Below, one piece after another: positions 1-8,140 of a stretch of 64,000 bases of DNA. Both the position numbers and the translations under genes were made by a program. The notes under the pieces were generated by a model. That model had not been told where the DNA came from, ran no database searches, and worked only from the letters and a program-made list of their open reading frames with translations. Each line of letters begins with the position of its first letter. Position 1 is the first letter of the stretch. Source of the stretch: Arcticibacter sp041902385 (GTDB taxonomy: Bacteria; Bacteroidota; Bacteroidia; Sphingobacteriales; Sphingobacteriaceae); assembly GCF_041902385.1 (NCBI RefSeq), contig NZ_CP169244.1:372001-436000 (forward strand), in the 5' to 3' direction.

Positions 1-1211
1 TTCAAAAAAGTCTTCAGCACCCCAACAGAAAACACCAGGTCTTGAGGCTCTTTCTTTACAAAAAATGCCTTCTTATATAAAGGATTGTCGTTGATAACGG
101 AGGGAGCCGCTACAAAAAGCCGGTAAAAACGCGAGGGCAGGATCTCTTCTAAAAGCAGTTTTATTTTAATCGCCTTAGTCGTGGGATTTTCCTCGTAAAA
201 AAGAAGATTAACATTATAATAGTCTTCTTTCTCCTGAGCGATATATTTCTCCAGCACATCTTCCTTTCGCTTAACGATACCAGTCTTACTTAGATCTTGA
301 TAAAGACCAGTCAACTTGCTCAGCGCCTTCTTTAGGTGTTTGCTATCTTTACTTAAGATTGTCTTCGGTATAATGTAATAAGCTGTACCGTAAAAATAAC
401 TGCTTAAATTATTAATTACGTAAGCTCTCCCGAGTTCGAAGTGCAGGCTACACTCCGAACAAATAGGGTAGTTCTTCCAGTTATTGGCCTGATTGAAAAA
501 ACCACTCACCATCCCTGGCTTATCCACGGTGGAATACTTGAACGGGGAGGCGAAACCGTAGACTACTTCCTTCTCCTTCAGACAGATTGAACACCTGGCA
601 TTTTTCCCCAGCGAAGAGACATTATATTTTTTTGACTTATCTTCGGTACCATTGGCGCTCAATATTTGCTTTATGATTTCGAAGTCAGCGAGGTACTTTT
701 TATGACCGTCCACGATCAGGAGCATACTTAGCCCCGACGACATTTTCTCCTCCTTAGGGAGACTATCATATATGGAAGACAATTCAGCTTTCACCTGTTC
801 GAAAGATTCTTTTGTCAAAAAATAGTCGTAGACTTCTTTAAATAGCAGATACTCTTGCTGACTCTTATCCGAAAATCGTGCGAGCAAAGCCTTAAACTGG
901 TTTTCAACCAAAGTTTTTAGCTTCTTGTCCACATCTCCAAATTTCGTCGTGAATGTGATATCTCCGCCGCGAGCCGCCCCCTTTCTGTACGCATACTTCA
1001 AATAATTCTCCTTATTTACATTTTCTACTTCAATGTCGCGATAACAGCATTGATAAGTTCCGTCCTCTTCTTTTAGTTCGAATACCGGCAGAATCATCTT
1101 GTAGTTACTTTTATCGGGGAACATATTTTGTATAAAAAGCTGATATGGCTCCTTATTTCCCATTTCCTCAAGGGCTATCTTCCCTATCTCAACGAAGGCT
1201 TGGTCTTGCAA
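1..1211 (-). CDS. cas8b: Type I-B CRISPR protein Cas8b (TM1802/Csh1-like), 3' end cut by window edge
   Basis: Translating the minus strand from 1211 to the left edge gives an unbroken frame of about 403 codons. It starts with a helix typical of the family (FVEIGKIALEEMG). It then carries a zinc-finger-like pair CSIC...CSEC near residues 218-265, separated by KPGMVSGFF and followed by a GRAYV..LSSYFYGTAYYIIPK segment. That order is characteristic of TM1802-family Cas8b, the large subunit of type I-B Cascade. No ATG is available: the frame is closed by TAA 13 codons upstream and the best start is TTG at 1211. The rest of the cas operon should lie left of the window. No CRISPR repeats or cas6 are visible here; the upstream neighbour is the phage-like block. 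Identification is by motif recall, not by a search. Confidence 0.8.
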   Translation of the reverse strand, partial: MQDQAFVEIGKIALEEMGNKEPYQLFIQNMFPDKSNYKMILPVFELKEEDGTYQCCYRDIEVENVNKENYLKYAYRKGAARGGDITFTTKFGDVDKKLKTLVENQFKALLARFSDKSQQEYLLFKEVYDYFLTKESFEQVKAELSSIYDSLPKEEKMSSGLSMLLIVDGHKKYLADFEIIKQILSANGTEDKSKKYNVSSLGKNARCSICLKEKEVVYGFASPFKYSTVDKPGMVSGFFNQANNWKNYPICSECSLHFELGRAYVINNLSSYFYGTAYYIIPKTILSKDSKHLKKALSKLTGLYQDLSKTGIVKRKEDVLEKYIAQEKEDYYNVNLLFYEENPTTKAIKIKLLLEEILPSRFYRLFVAAPSVINDNPLYKKAFFVKKEPQDLVFSVGVLKTFL

Positions 1212-1613
1212 TGTCTGGTGTACTAAAAGGTTTAATAATAGAATATCGGCTTAGATATCTTTTTTTAAGTAATCAAATTTTGAAATTAATTAAGATGTGG
1301 TCAAGAAAAGTTATTAACATTATTAAGGATACACCTGTGTGTCTTGTAAGTGACGTCCAGAATTATTACTGTATACGAAGTAACCCCATCGGTCGGATAA
1401 AAAAACCCCATCATCTTTCTTTACAAAAACAACTTCTCCGCGATTCCTGAACAGGATCCCCATTTATTACCTCGTAACTCCGGGGCCAACTTTTTTTCGC
1501 ACGAAGGACTCCTGTTCCCAGGAAAAATAGAGCTGGCTACCGTTTCCCTGGAGAGTTCAAAGCAGAAATCCAGCGCCTGCATCCTGTAGCATAAGGAATA
1601 AAAAGTTTTATGA
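1212..1613. other. Intergenic gap between cas8b and the phage-like block
   Basis: About 400 bases, AT-rich next to cas8b, with no convincing gene. A 76-codon minus-strand frame at 1421-1651 overlaps the end of the ATPase gene and has no recognisable features. I looked for CRISPR-type repeats and a leader and saw none. The cas8b promoter should lie in the AT-rich part (about 1220-1330). Confidence 0.5.
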
Positions 1614-2357
1614 CTAGCCCCTCCTATCCGCCGCCCCTCCTTCAAAGGCAATCACGTTACACATCTCCCTGAGTCTGGATCGAACCCTTGATCCGTATTG
1701 TTCCCCAATCTGGTCTGCATCCAGGTTGGCCGTGAAGTGTGTCTTACCTTTCAGGCTCAGCTGCTCGTAGCGGTTCAGGATAATGTCTGCCATGACGTTC
1801 ATCTCATTGCCGTAGTGCTTTCTGCTGCTCTCGGTGCCCAGGTCGTCAAAGCAGTAGCCGATGCCTGTTTGTCCGAAATACTGGTGAGGATACGCCGGCT
1901 TCAGTGTCGAGTAGGCCTTGAGCGCTTCGGCTCCATGGCTGGAGTAATCATCGCTCACCCTGCGGCAACTCACTACTGCAAAGGCATTGTGGGAGTTCAG
2001 GGCAAAGGCCCGCATCAGCGAGGTCTTGCCGCAACCCACCGGGCCGAGCAACAGGATGCCTTTGTTCAGGCGGTAGTCGCCTTCTTCGAAGGCCGGATCG
2101 CCGGCAAAGTATAGCGCGAGCAACCGGACGATCGCCCGGTTCCCTTCATCAACCTGGAAGACCGGTATCTGCTGCCTGGCCTGTTGCATAGCCAGCTGGT
2201 ACAGCTCCCGCGCTGTAAATTTCGGATATTCGGGCTTCCGGTTCAGGGACTCCTGATAGCGAAGCGCCTCTTCACGGAAGTGTTTGGCCTTGCGTGCCTG
2301 CCGCAGCGCTTCTGCGACTTCTTCCTCGCTTAGTTGGATGTGTTCGTAGTCTTGCAT
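1614..2357 (-). CDS. DnaC/IstB-like P-loop ATPase (putative helicase loader)
   Basis: A 247-residue AAA+ protein. Walker A is GPVGCGKT at residues 105-112 and Walker B is YCFDDLG at 168-173. A late TANLDADQIGEQYGSRVRSRLREM segment (about 210-232) looks like sensor 1 plus the arginine-finger helix of DnaC-type loaders. The N-terminal 60 residues are charged and helical, as expected for a helicase-binding extension. It lies downstream of the DUF4373 replication protein in the same direction. Such DUF4373 + DnaC pairs are common in Bacteroidota prophages and integrative elements, where they probably load the host replicative helicase at the element's origin. The helicase-loader role is inferred from family and context. 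Confidence 0.75.
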   Translation of the reverse strand: MQDYEHIQLSEEEVAEALRQARKAKHFREEALRYQESLNRKPEYPKFTARELYQLAMQQARQQIPVFQVDEGNRAIVRLLALYFAGDPAFEEGDYRLNKGILLLGPVGCGKTSLMRAFALNSHNAFAVVSCRRVSDDYSSHGAEALKAYSTLKPAYPHQYFGQTGIGYCFDDLGTESSRKHYGNEMNVMADIILNRYEQLSLKGKTHFTANLDADQIGEQYGSRVRSRLREMCNVIAFEGGAADRRG

Positions 2358-2518
2358 TCGAGTTGCGTGTTGTATGTTGTGGGTTGTGAGATGGTTCGGC
2401 TTTGTCGGCTTTCAGCCGACAGCTATTGGTAATTAGCAATTAGGTATTGGCTTGGGGTCCTCGCTCTCGGCAATCTGGTATTCCATTTTCCCTGATTGCT
2501 CAAAGGCTGACAGCTGCT

Positions 2519-3437
2519 TCACAGTTTTCCGTATCCCTGGGGATGCTGTCCGGGTTCGCAGCCATTCGGGAATAGCGTTCTTGTGGTCCCGCGCACTTGT
2601 GGCCATCGCTGTTTGAAGCGCTCGCCATTGGCTTTCCAGGTAGCCAGGCGCAGCTTCATGTCGAACACCGGCTGCATTTCAAAGCGCATCTTGCGCCCCT
2701 TTTCGTTGCATTCTGTCCAGTAACGGAAGAACGCCTGCAGCATTTCTTCCGGATATTTCGGCTGCTGTTTGGAAGCGCCGCCCGCCCCCCCGGGCCCGGC
2801 CCCTCTCCCTCCCCCGCCCGCGCCGCCGCAACCATTTTTTCAAAAAAAGCTTTTTTCTTTCTTCTATCCCTCCCGGATGAGTAGCTGCGCCAGCAGCGTT
2901 TTCTTCTTTTTCTTTTTCTTCTTTTATCGTTTCTTTTACTTTATTATCGTTTAATATCGTTTGTGTAGTTTCTTCAGGGTTTCTTCCGGAATTTTCCGGA
3001 ACATTCCCGTAATCTTCCCGTAAATTCCCCTCAATAACTCCTCCTTCCTCCAGCAGGTTATATTCAGGCAGAATGTCCACATCGCGTCTCCGCGCATCTT
3101 TTACAATCCGAAGCCAGCGCTTCTGAATGCCGTGGGAAGTGAGGATGCCGTACTGTTCGTAGAGATCCTTGCTAAAGATCCCGATCCCAGGCTGCATGCA
3201 GGAGTCAAGCACTTGCTGGATGATCTCCGCCTCCAGACCGATCTCTCTGGCAAAGAGATAAAGGTTGATTTCTTTCCAGGACAGGTAGTAGCCTTCGTTG
3301 CGGTAGATCTTTTGCCAGAGCTTTACCACCACGGCAAAGCCAAGCACACCATGCCTGGCTTCAATGAAGTTCAGATTGTCATCTTGCACGCAGTCGAGGT
3401 TGAAGTAATCTAGACTGGATTTTGTAGGACGAGCCAT
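2519..3437 (-). CDS. DUF4373 (Lin1244/Lin1753-type) phage-like replication protein, two apparent frameshifts
   Basis: The first about 120 residues (MARPTKSSLDYFNLD..., FGFAVVVKLWQKIY-like core) match the DUF4373 N-terminal domain, a winged-helix-like domain of phage and element replication proteins. The C-terminal motif expected for the family (ML.AFFRYWTE..EKGRKMRFE......RLATWKANGERF) is present but in another frame, ending at 2519. Adding one base to the T6 run at 2851-2856 gives RKKAFFEKMVAAA. Adding one base to the C7 run at 2785-2791 joins the conserved tail. Without repair the reading frame stops at 2679. The joint lies in a very GC-rich linker (2781-2830) coding for Gly/Pro/Glu. I read this as an intact gene damaged by homopolymer miscalling; true inactivation is possible. 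It ends 161 bp before the DnaC-like gene. Confidence 0.7.
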
Positions 3438-3460
3438 AAAATGAAGAAATGAGGAATGGG

Positions 3461-3979
3461 TTAAAGAAATCGTTTAACAATGGGACGAACAAGCAGGATA
3501 GCAGGGATGATCAGTAGCATCCAGAACCAAAACGGCAGAGCTGCTTTCTTTTTCTCGCTGCGCTCCTGCTGCTGCTTCTGACTGTGCGAAGCCTTCTGCT
3601 CTTCTTTCTGTTCTTTAGAAGCATTAAGAGAGGAATTGCTGACAGTTGAGTCGCGCAACTGGCTTCCCTTTTGTTGTCTTCCGTACATGCGGATGCTCCG
3701 GGCTTGTCCCTTAAAGCCCTGTTGAGGAGAAAACTCAAAGTTTCCTGAAGGGATGATCTCTACAAATGATTCGGATGAGGAGGAATCGCGAAGCCAGCGC
3801 AGTTGAATATGCTGATCGCTTTGGTGCAAACCAGCGCTTGCCTGGCGTAAGAGTCGTAATGAATCCGTTGATTCGGTTCTGCTCTCGGAGTGTTGCCGGT
3901 GCAGCAGGGTACAGGAAGCAAGGGGCATCAGCAGGGCGGCCCCTGCTGATAAGATAAGAATAGCGGTTCGTGTGTTCAT
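3461..3979 (-). CDS. Spanin-like lipoprotein with C-terminal membrane anchor
   Basis: 172 residues. The N-terminus is a lipoprotein signal ending in the lipobox LASC (Cys23), so the protein should be lipidated and probably sorted to the outer membrane. The middle (about 30-145) is hydrophilic, rich in Ser, Gln, Lys and Glu, and likely extended or coiled. The C-terminus is a hydrophobic helix (FWFWMLLIIPAILLV, about 149-165) followed by basic residues. A lipid anchor at one end and an inner-membrane helix at the other is the topology of unimolecular spanins such as phage T1 gp11, which join the two membranes in the last step of lysis. It lies just downstream of the endolysin in the same direction. 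The function is inferred from topology and context, not sequence homology. Confidence 0.55.
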   Translation of the reverse strand: MNTRTAILILSAGAALLMPLASCTLLHRQHSESRTESTDSLRLLRQASAGLHQSDQHIQLRWLRDSSSSESFVEIIPSGNFEFSPQQGFKGQARSIRMYGRQQKGSQLRDSTVSNSSLNASKEQKEEQKASHSQKQQQERSEKKKAALPFWFWMLLIIPAILLVRPIVKRFL

Positions 3980-4096
3980 GGCAGGGTACGGGATGCAAGG
4001 AGCATGAGCTGTAAAGCTGCCCCCTTCATTTGAATAGGATGGTGAATTGGTCGTTTCATGGTGTTGAAGTATGAGCCTTCAGTTTTGTTGCATTTA

Positions 4097-4729
4097 CTAA
4101 CGCACAAGGGCATTCAGTCTTCTTTCAGCCGGGTTTCTCAGCGCAGTTCGTGAATGCCGTTTGTAGCAGGCGATCTGATAGACCGAACTCAGCAGCCTTC
4201 TTTTGCAGTACACGCCATCCCCTTCCCGGCTGCCGGCTTCGTTGGTATTGCCTTCCACCGTGATGATGTACTTGCCGTCGCAGGCATCGACAAAGCCGAC
4301 ATGCGAAATTCGGCCCTTCTCTGCATAATACAGTCCGAACACCATGGCACTGTCGTCTGAACCAGCCTCTGTCTTCCCAACTACCGGACCTCCATCGTAT
4401 GAAGCGAGGTTGAGCTCTCCCACGCCCCGCCTCCGTTCCCAAACCACTTTATCCCGCCCAAATAGCCTTGGGCAATAGCCCGAGCGGGGATTGTCAATAC
4501 CAGCCTTCCCCAGTGCCCAGCACACAAAGGAGGCACACCAGGGCTGGCCTTTCTTCAGGCCTACGTACCGGAGGTACTCTTCCACCCGGGAACCGTCATT
4601 ACGGCCGGTTTCCTCCCGCACCCCTACTTCTGCGCGGTAGATTGATCGTATACCGGCAGCCGGTTCTGCGCCTTTTTGAAAGCCTGCTATCGCGAGTAAG
4701 CCTGTCAGAATAATGAATAACGTTTTCAT
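4097..4729 (-). CDS. CHAP-domain peptidoglycan hydrolase (endolysin-like)
   Basis: 210 residues with a hydrophobic N-terminus (about residues 2-17) that could be a signal or signal-arrest sequence. The CHAP/NlpC-type papain-like core is clear: catalytic Cys65 in QPWCASFVCWAL, His143 in ISHVGFVD, and a polar third residue in VEGNTN (E159/N161). This enzyme class cleaves peptide or amide bonds in peptidoglycan. The gene sits between a three-helix membrane protein (holin candidate) and the spanin-like lipoprotein, a classical order for a lysis cassette. The N-terminal helix may allow export independent of a holin. A housekeeping cell-wall hydrolase is the alternative, but the neighbours argue against it. 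Confidence 0.75.
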   Translation of the reverse strand: MKTLFIILTGLLAIAGFQKGAEPAAGIRSIYRAEVGVREETGRNDGSRVEEYLRYVGLKKGQPWCASFVCWALGKAGIDNPRSGYCPRLFGRDKVVWERRRGVGELNLASYDGGPVVGKTEAGSDDSAMVFGLYYAEKGRISHVGFVDACDGKYIITVEGNTNEAGSREGDGVYCKRRLLSSVYQIACYKRHSRTALRNPAERRLNALVR

Positions 4730-4776
4730 TGTTTTCCTTTCTTTTATTGTTTTATCCTATGCTGCCCCAGTGCCTT

Positions 4777-5148
4777 TTACAATACGGCCGCCAGCGTCCC
4801 CACAAAACCCATTAGTAGCAGCAGGTAGAAGCCCAGGTAGATCAGCACCTTTTGCAGCTCACTGAGCGAGAGGAACTCCTCATTGAACTGGTTCTCTGAA
4901 TAGCTGGCAAACACGGGCCAGATCAGGCGGATGATGCCCCAGGTAACAGCCTTGAAGACCAGAAAGGCAAGAATGGCCATAATGACCGCGCTGAGAGCCC
5001 CCACATCAATGGGTGCCGCCGTTACGTCCAGCTGCCGGGCCAGGCGGGGAAACAAACAGAAAATCGCGAAGGCAAAGATCAGTGTCAGCCATTCACGATT
5101 GCAAACCAGGCAGATGCTCCGGTTCAGTTGGTTCAATTTTGTATTCAT
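4777..5148 (-). CDS. Putative holin-like membrane protein
   Basis: 123 residues with three hydrophobic stretches: LTLIFAFAIFCLF (about 21-33), ALSAVIMAILAFLVFKAV (about 51-68) and VLIYLGFYLLLLMGFVGTLAAVL at the C-terminus. There is a polar, acidic loop (SENQFNEEFLSLSE) before the last helix. Small size, three helices and position directly upstream of the endolysin fit a class I holin, which would form the inner-membrane lesion at lysis time. No family motif was recognised, so this is a topology- and context-based call. It lies 48 bp from the endolysin and 56 bp from DUF6266, consistent with one transcript. Confidence 0.5.
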   Translation of the reverse strand: MNTKLNQLNRSICLVCNREWLTLIFAFAIFCLFPRLARQLDVTAAPIDVGALSAVIMAILAFLVFKAVTWGIIRLIWPVFASYSENQFNEEFLSLSELQKVLIYLGFYLLLLMGFVGTLAAVL

Positions 5149-5204
5149 CTCGTTCTATTTAGTGTCGGTTAAAGGATGCCGCGGATTGCTCCGCGGCACT
5201 CCTC

Positions 5205-5852
5205 TTAGGAAATAACTACCTCACCCAGGTAGGTGCTGTTGGAAACCATGTTGCGGTCGCGGTTCACAAAAGCACCGTACACGTGCACGGGATCCCCGCA
5301 GAAATCCTTTGGCACTTCCCGGCTCACCTTTCCATCCTTCCTCAAGGCCACGTTCTCCTTGTAGATGTAGCGGTTTTTGACCGGATTGAACACCAGCAGC
5401 ATGAGCTGATCATCGTCGTGAGCCAGGTCCTCATCCACCGTATTGTTCCGCCAGATTACCTCAAGCGTATTGCTGATGATGCTCTGCGCACCCTGATTAC
5501 TCATTGGGGCCAGAATTCCCCTGCTGATCTTCACCTTCGGGTAATCAATCTCGAACGTGGGATATACGCCCTTGATGGCCTCGTGCAGCACCTGGCTGAC
5601 GGCCACATTGTAACCCGATACCTTGTCTTTGGATTCGGCGATATAGCCCAGATTCACCAGCTTGCTGATTGGCCGCATGAAATCCACCGCCAGGGCAAAC
5701 TTCAGCTGCTGTTTCAGCTGTTTCTCGGATGCCGCCTTTGACGACTTCTTTGGTAAACTCCGCATGTAATCAATGCTCTTCCAGCTACTGCCGATCAGGT
5801 TTCCTACTTTCCCTGAAAATCCGCCCATCAGGCCTTTAAAAAAACTTCCCAT
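5205..5852 (-). CDS. DUF6266 family protein of unknown function
   Basis: 215 residues. The start is typical of DUF6266, a family I know only from Bacteroidota: a Gly-rich amphipathic N-terminus (FFKGLMGGFSGKVGNLIG), then SSWKSIDYMRSLPKKSSKAAS and KQQLKFALAVDFMRPISKL. The rest looks beta-rich (IDYPKVKISRGILAP, LEVIWRNN, LLVFNPVKNRYIYKENVALR, HVYGAFVNRDRNMVSNSTYLGEV). There is no signal peptide and no membrane helix. It is the first gene of the apparent lysis transcript and has its own upstream region with four phased direct repeats. No biochemical role is known to me. A structural or cargo protein released by the lysis genes, or a toxin, are guesses only. Confidence 0.75.
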   Translation of the reverse strand: MGSFFKGLMGGFSGKVGNLIGSSWKSIDYMRSLPKKSSKAASEKQLKQQLKFALAVDFMRPISKLVNLGYIAESKDKVSGYNVAVSQVLHEAIKGVYPTFEIDYPKVKISRGILAPMSNQGAQSIISNTLEVIWRNNTVDEDLAHDDDQLMLLVFNPVKNRYIYKENVALRKDGKVSREVPKDFCGDPVHVYGAFVNRDRNMVSNSTYLGEVVIS

Positions 5853-5970
5853 AATGTTTAAAATTTAAATGGTTAAAACTCTGTTAATTCCTGAGGCCCA
5901 AAGCCTTGACTAGTATCAGCTCCGCCTCTGAACCAAAAGTAGAACCGCCACACGGCGAGTGGAAATAACG

Positions 5971-6010
5971 GTGCCGGATGGTGCCGTTTGGTGCCATTTG
6001 GTGCCGCTTA
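5971..6010. repeat. Four 10-bp phased direct repeats (GTGCCNNNTK), candidate operator
   Basis: GTGCC recurs exactly every 10 bases at 5971, 5981, 5991 and 6001 (units GTGCCGGATG, GTGCCGTTTG, GTGCCATTTG, GTGCCGCTTA). One unit per helical turn puts all copies on the same DNA face, as in arrays bound cooperatively by a regulator. It lies about 120 bp upstream of the DUF6266 start on the minus strand and downstream of the small HTH gene, a good place for control of the lysis genes. No binding protein can be assigned from sequence. Confidence 0.6.
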
Positions 6011-6130
6011 GCATCCCTGGAACTGCCCCAGCTTAGTACCTGCAGCAGTTTTGAGCATGTCCTGAGCCGTACCTGCACCACCGGTTCTTTGCCTGTTTTT
6101 TTACTCCCCGTAAGTCCGGCGACGAAGCAG

Positions 6131-6270
6131 CGACGGCAAAACGACGGCCAGACGACGACAAAACGACGAAGCAGGAACGAACAAGGAACGAACAAGGAAC
6201 GAAGCAGAAACGGCAAAGGGACGGCAAAACGACGGTCAATCGACGGCGAACTGACGGCAAAACGACGGCC
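6131..6270. repeat. Purine-rich direct-repeat region (iteron-like)
   Basis: The 15-mer ACGGCAAAACGACGG occurs at 6133-6147, 6221-6235 and 6254-6268. Between them lie 11-bp repeats of GAACGAACAAG (about 6176-6205) and many CGACG words. Open frames here on both strands have highly repetitive, low-complexity translations and are not credible proteins. Since the block encodes a replication protein and a helicase loader, iterons of a replication origin are possible; a regulatory or decayed region is equally possible. Confidence 0.5.
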
Positions 6271-6310
6271 ACCAGGCGAAGACCTGTGAAAGCAGCGGTA
6301 AAGCATGGCT

Positions 6311-6682
6311 CTATTTTAAATAGGGATTATCTTTTAGTAACGGGTCCCGGGACTGCCGGCTCTGGCTCTCCATATACTGCTCCACCTCACGACTGTGATA
6401 CCAGCATTTGCCTCCGCTCTGGGAGCTGTACCGGAGCACACCGCTGTAGCGCAGGCGTTGAAGCTGTCGCCTGGAGATACCCAGCAGCAGCATCACTTCC
6501 TGGCTGTCAAGCCAGGGCTTTCCCAGTAGTGCGCGAAGGCGTTCCTCCTGCCGCGACCGTGCCGGCTCCTGCGGCTTGTATAAGTTTTGGATTGCCTCGA
6601 GGATCTTCTCGAGCTGGAGTTTGAGCTGACGCTGCCCCTCCTCAAGCAAGCTGAACTGCTGCTGCATCAAGCATTGGGTCAT
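6311..6682 (-). CDS. Small HTH DNA-binding protein (MerR/excisionase-like)
   Basis: 123 residues. The N-terminal half (about 8-50) is a predicted coiled coil (LLEEGQRQLKLQLEKILEAIQNL). The C-terminal part (about 58-112) is a helix-turn-helix of the helix_turn_helix_17 type: WLDSQEVMLLLGISRRQLQRLRYSGVL then SGGKCWYHSREVEQYM, i.e. recognition helix followed by a beta-wing. Such proteins act as excisionases or local repressors in Bacteroidota mobile elements. It begins 4 bp after the end of the MocR-like gene and reads toward DUF6266, with the repeat-rich region between, so it is a plausible regulator of the lysis genes. Confidence 0.7.
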   Translation of the reverse strand: MTQCLMQQQFSLLEEGQRQLKLQLEKILEAIQNLYKPQEPARSRQEERLRALLGKPWLDSQEVMLLLGISRRQLQRLRYSGVLRYSSQSGGKCWYHSREVEQYMESQSRQSRDPLLKDNPYLK

Positions 6683-6686
6683 GATA

Positions 6687-8140
6687 TTAGATAGTTGAGA
6701 ATTGAACAGATTCGTTAATTATCTGGCTGAGGGTGCGGGCGAGTTTTCGCGCTGCGCATCCAGGCATAGCAGAAAAGAAGATTTTTAACATCTTAAACGG
6801 CATATCAACCGTGCAGAAAGACTGAAGCTGCCGATGGCAGATTCCGCACTCCTGAAGGCGGGTCAGCAAAAGGCGCTCGTTGACCTTGAAAGGCAAATGG
6901 AACATGATGGAGGCTCCTGCAACCGGGAAAAAACAGGATACCTGTTTGTCTACCTGTTGCACCAGTTCCTCTTCGAGAACGCTGCGGGTAAGAGCAAGAT
7001 CGCGGCGCATCCGCACCACCTCTGTCACCAGAAACTCTGGCTTCAGTACCGCTGCATATGCCTGTACGCAGCGTTCTCTCACCAGACTCCAGCTCTCATT
7101 AAGATGCCGCAGGGATGCTATTACGTCAGTAGCGGCAAGGACCAGCTTCAGATCAAACAAGACGTCGAGTGTCTTGCTCACACAGCTGATATAGATCACC
7201 GAGCCCGGATTTTTAAAGAAAATAGGCTGAAAGTCACCGCTATCCAGCTCCCGGTCATAATCCACCTCAATTAAAGGAATGTGATAATGGCGGGCAAGCG
7301 CCAGCAAGTCATCTTTTGCCCGATCGGAAAGAGGTGTGCCATAGGTATAGTCGCATCGTGATTCAACATAGATGGCCCTGGGCAGGACTTTCTTGAGCAC
7401 GACAGCTGTACGGCTCAGGAATGCTTCTTCAGAAGCTGCGTGAATGAGCTTCACCTTGAAGCCCTGGTCCAAAGTCATTTTTTGAAGGTATTGGTTACAG
7501 GAGCTTCGCATGATGATATACCCCCTTCGCCTCGTGTTAAAAGAGCCAGCACATTTCGGTATGCATCATACTCTCCCGGTACCAATGTTAATTGAGAAGA
7601 ACTGATCTTCAGGCCGTGGAGATATTTCAGGCTGCTCAGCACCATGCTCTTCAGCTTGCGCATATACACAGCTGCTGGCTCTACTTTAAGCAAGGGATGG
7701 CAGCCGCCCGCAAAGGCCTTCTCAAAACGGGTTCTAAGAACCTCCGACTCAAACGGGATTTCAACATCGAGCCGGTAGAAGGGGTGGAATGTATTGGAAG
7801 GGATCCGGGGCTTTAGCGATACGAGCCGCACAAAGGGATAATCCGGCTTGGCAAGGGACGCAAGAATGACGGGTGGCACTCCGCTCGCTACATAATACCC
7901 CTTGCGCGGAATCGAATATAGAAGTCCCATGGTTTTTGAGTGTTCCAGCGCTTTGTGGATCGTAGATCGGCAGACCTTGAACTGGTCCTTCAACTGCGAC
8001 TCAGGAGGCAGCTTTTGGTTGGGCAGCAACTTGCCGTAATGAATTTGTCTTTTGAAGTAGTCGTAAATTTGCTGGTAATAAGGAAGGTTTTTTGAGTAAC
8101 TAGCTTGTGATATTTCCATATGAGAAAAGTTGTGATTCAT
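6687..8140 (-). CDS. MocR-like regulator (GntR wHTH + aminotransferase-like domain), apparent frameshift
   Basis: Two overlapping frames form one protein. The 5' frame (7475-8140) has a GntR winged helix: YYQQIYDYFKRQIHYGKLLPNQKLP...QLKDQFKVCRSTIHKAL (about residues 22-75). The 3' frame (6687-7511) carries the fold-type I PLP domain of MocR proteins: YVESRCDYTYGTPLS, LIEVDYDREL and the PLP-lysine motif SCVSKTL (Lys113 of that part). One extra base in the C5 run at 7521-7525 fuses LLTRGEG to GYIIMRSS, giving about 480 residues, the normal MocR length. MocR proteins usually sense PLP or amino-sugar/amino-acid ligands. Its place at the head of the lysis block suggests it controls the block, but this is inference. 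A programmed -1 slip on the G run is possible but less likely given similar lesions elsewhere. Confidence 0.7.

Noticed and set aside
1421..1651. 76-codon minus-strand ORF after the DnaC-like gene
   Set aside because: Overlaps the ATPase gene end, no domain, no conserved look.
5884..6306. ORFs on both strands in the repeat region (140 and 103 codons)
   Set aside because: Their sequence is just the translation of low-complexity repeats.
7475..7530. Programmed -1 frameshift in the MocR-like gene
   Set aside because: The same kind of +1-base repair is needed in seven other unrelated genes, so base-call error is the simpler reading.
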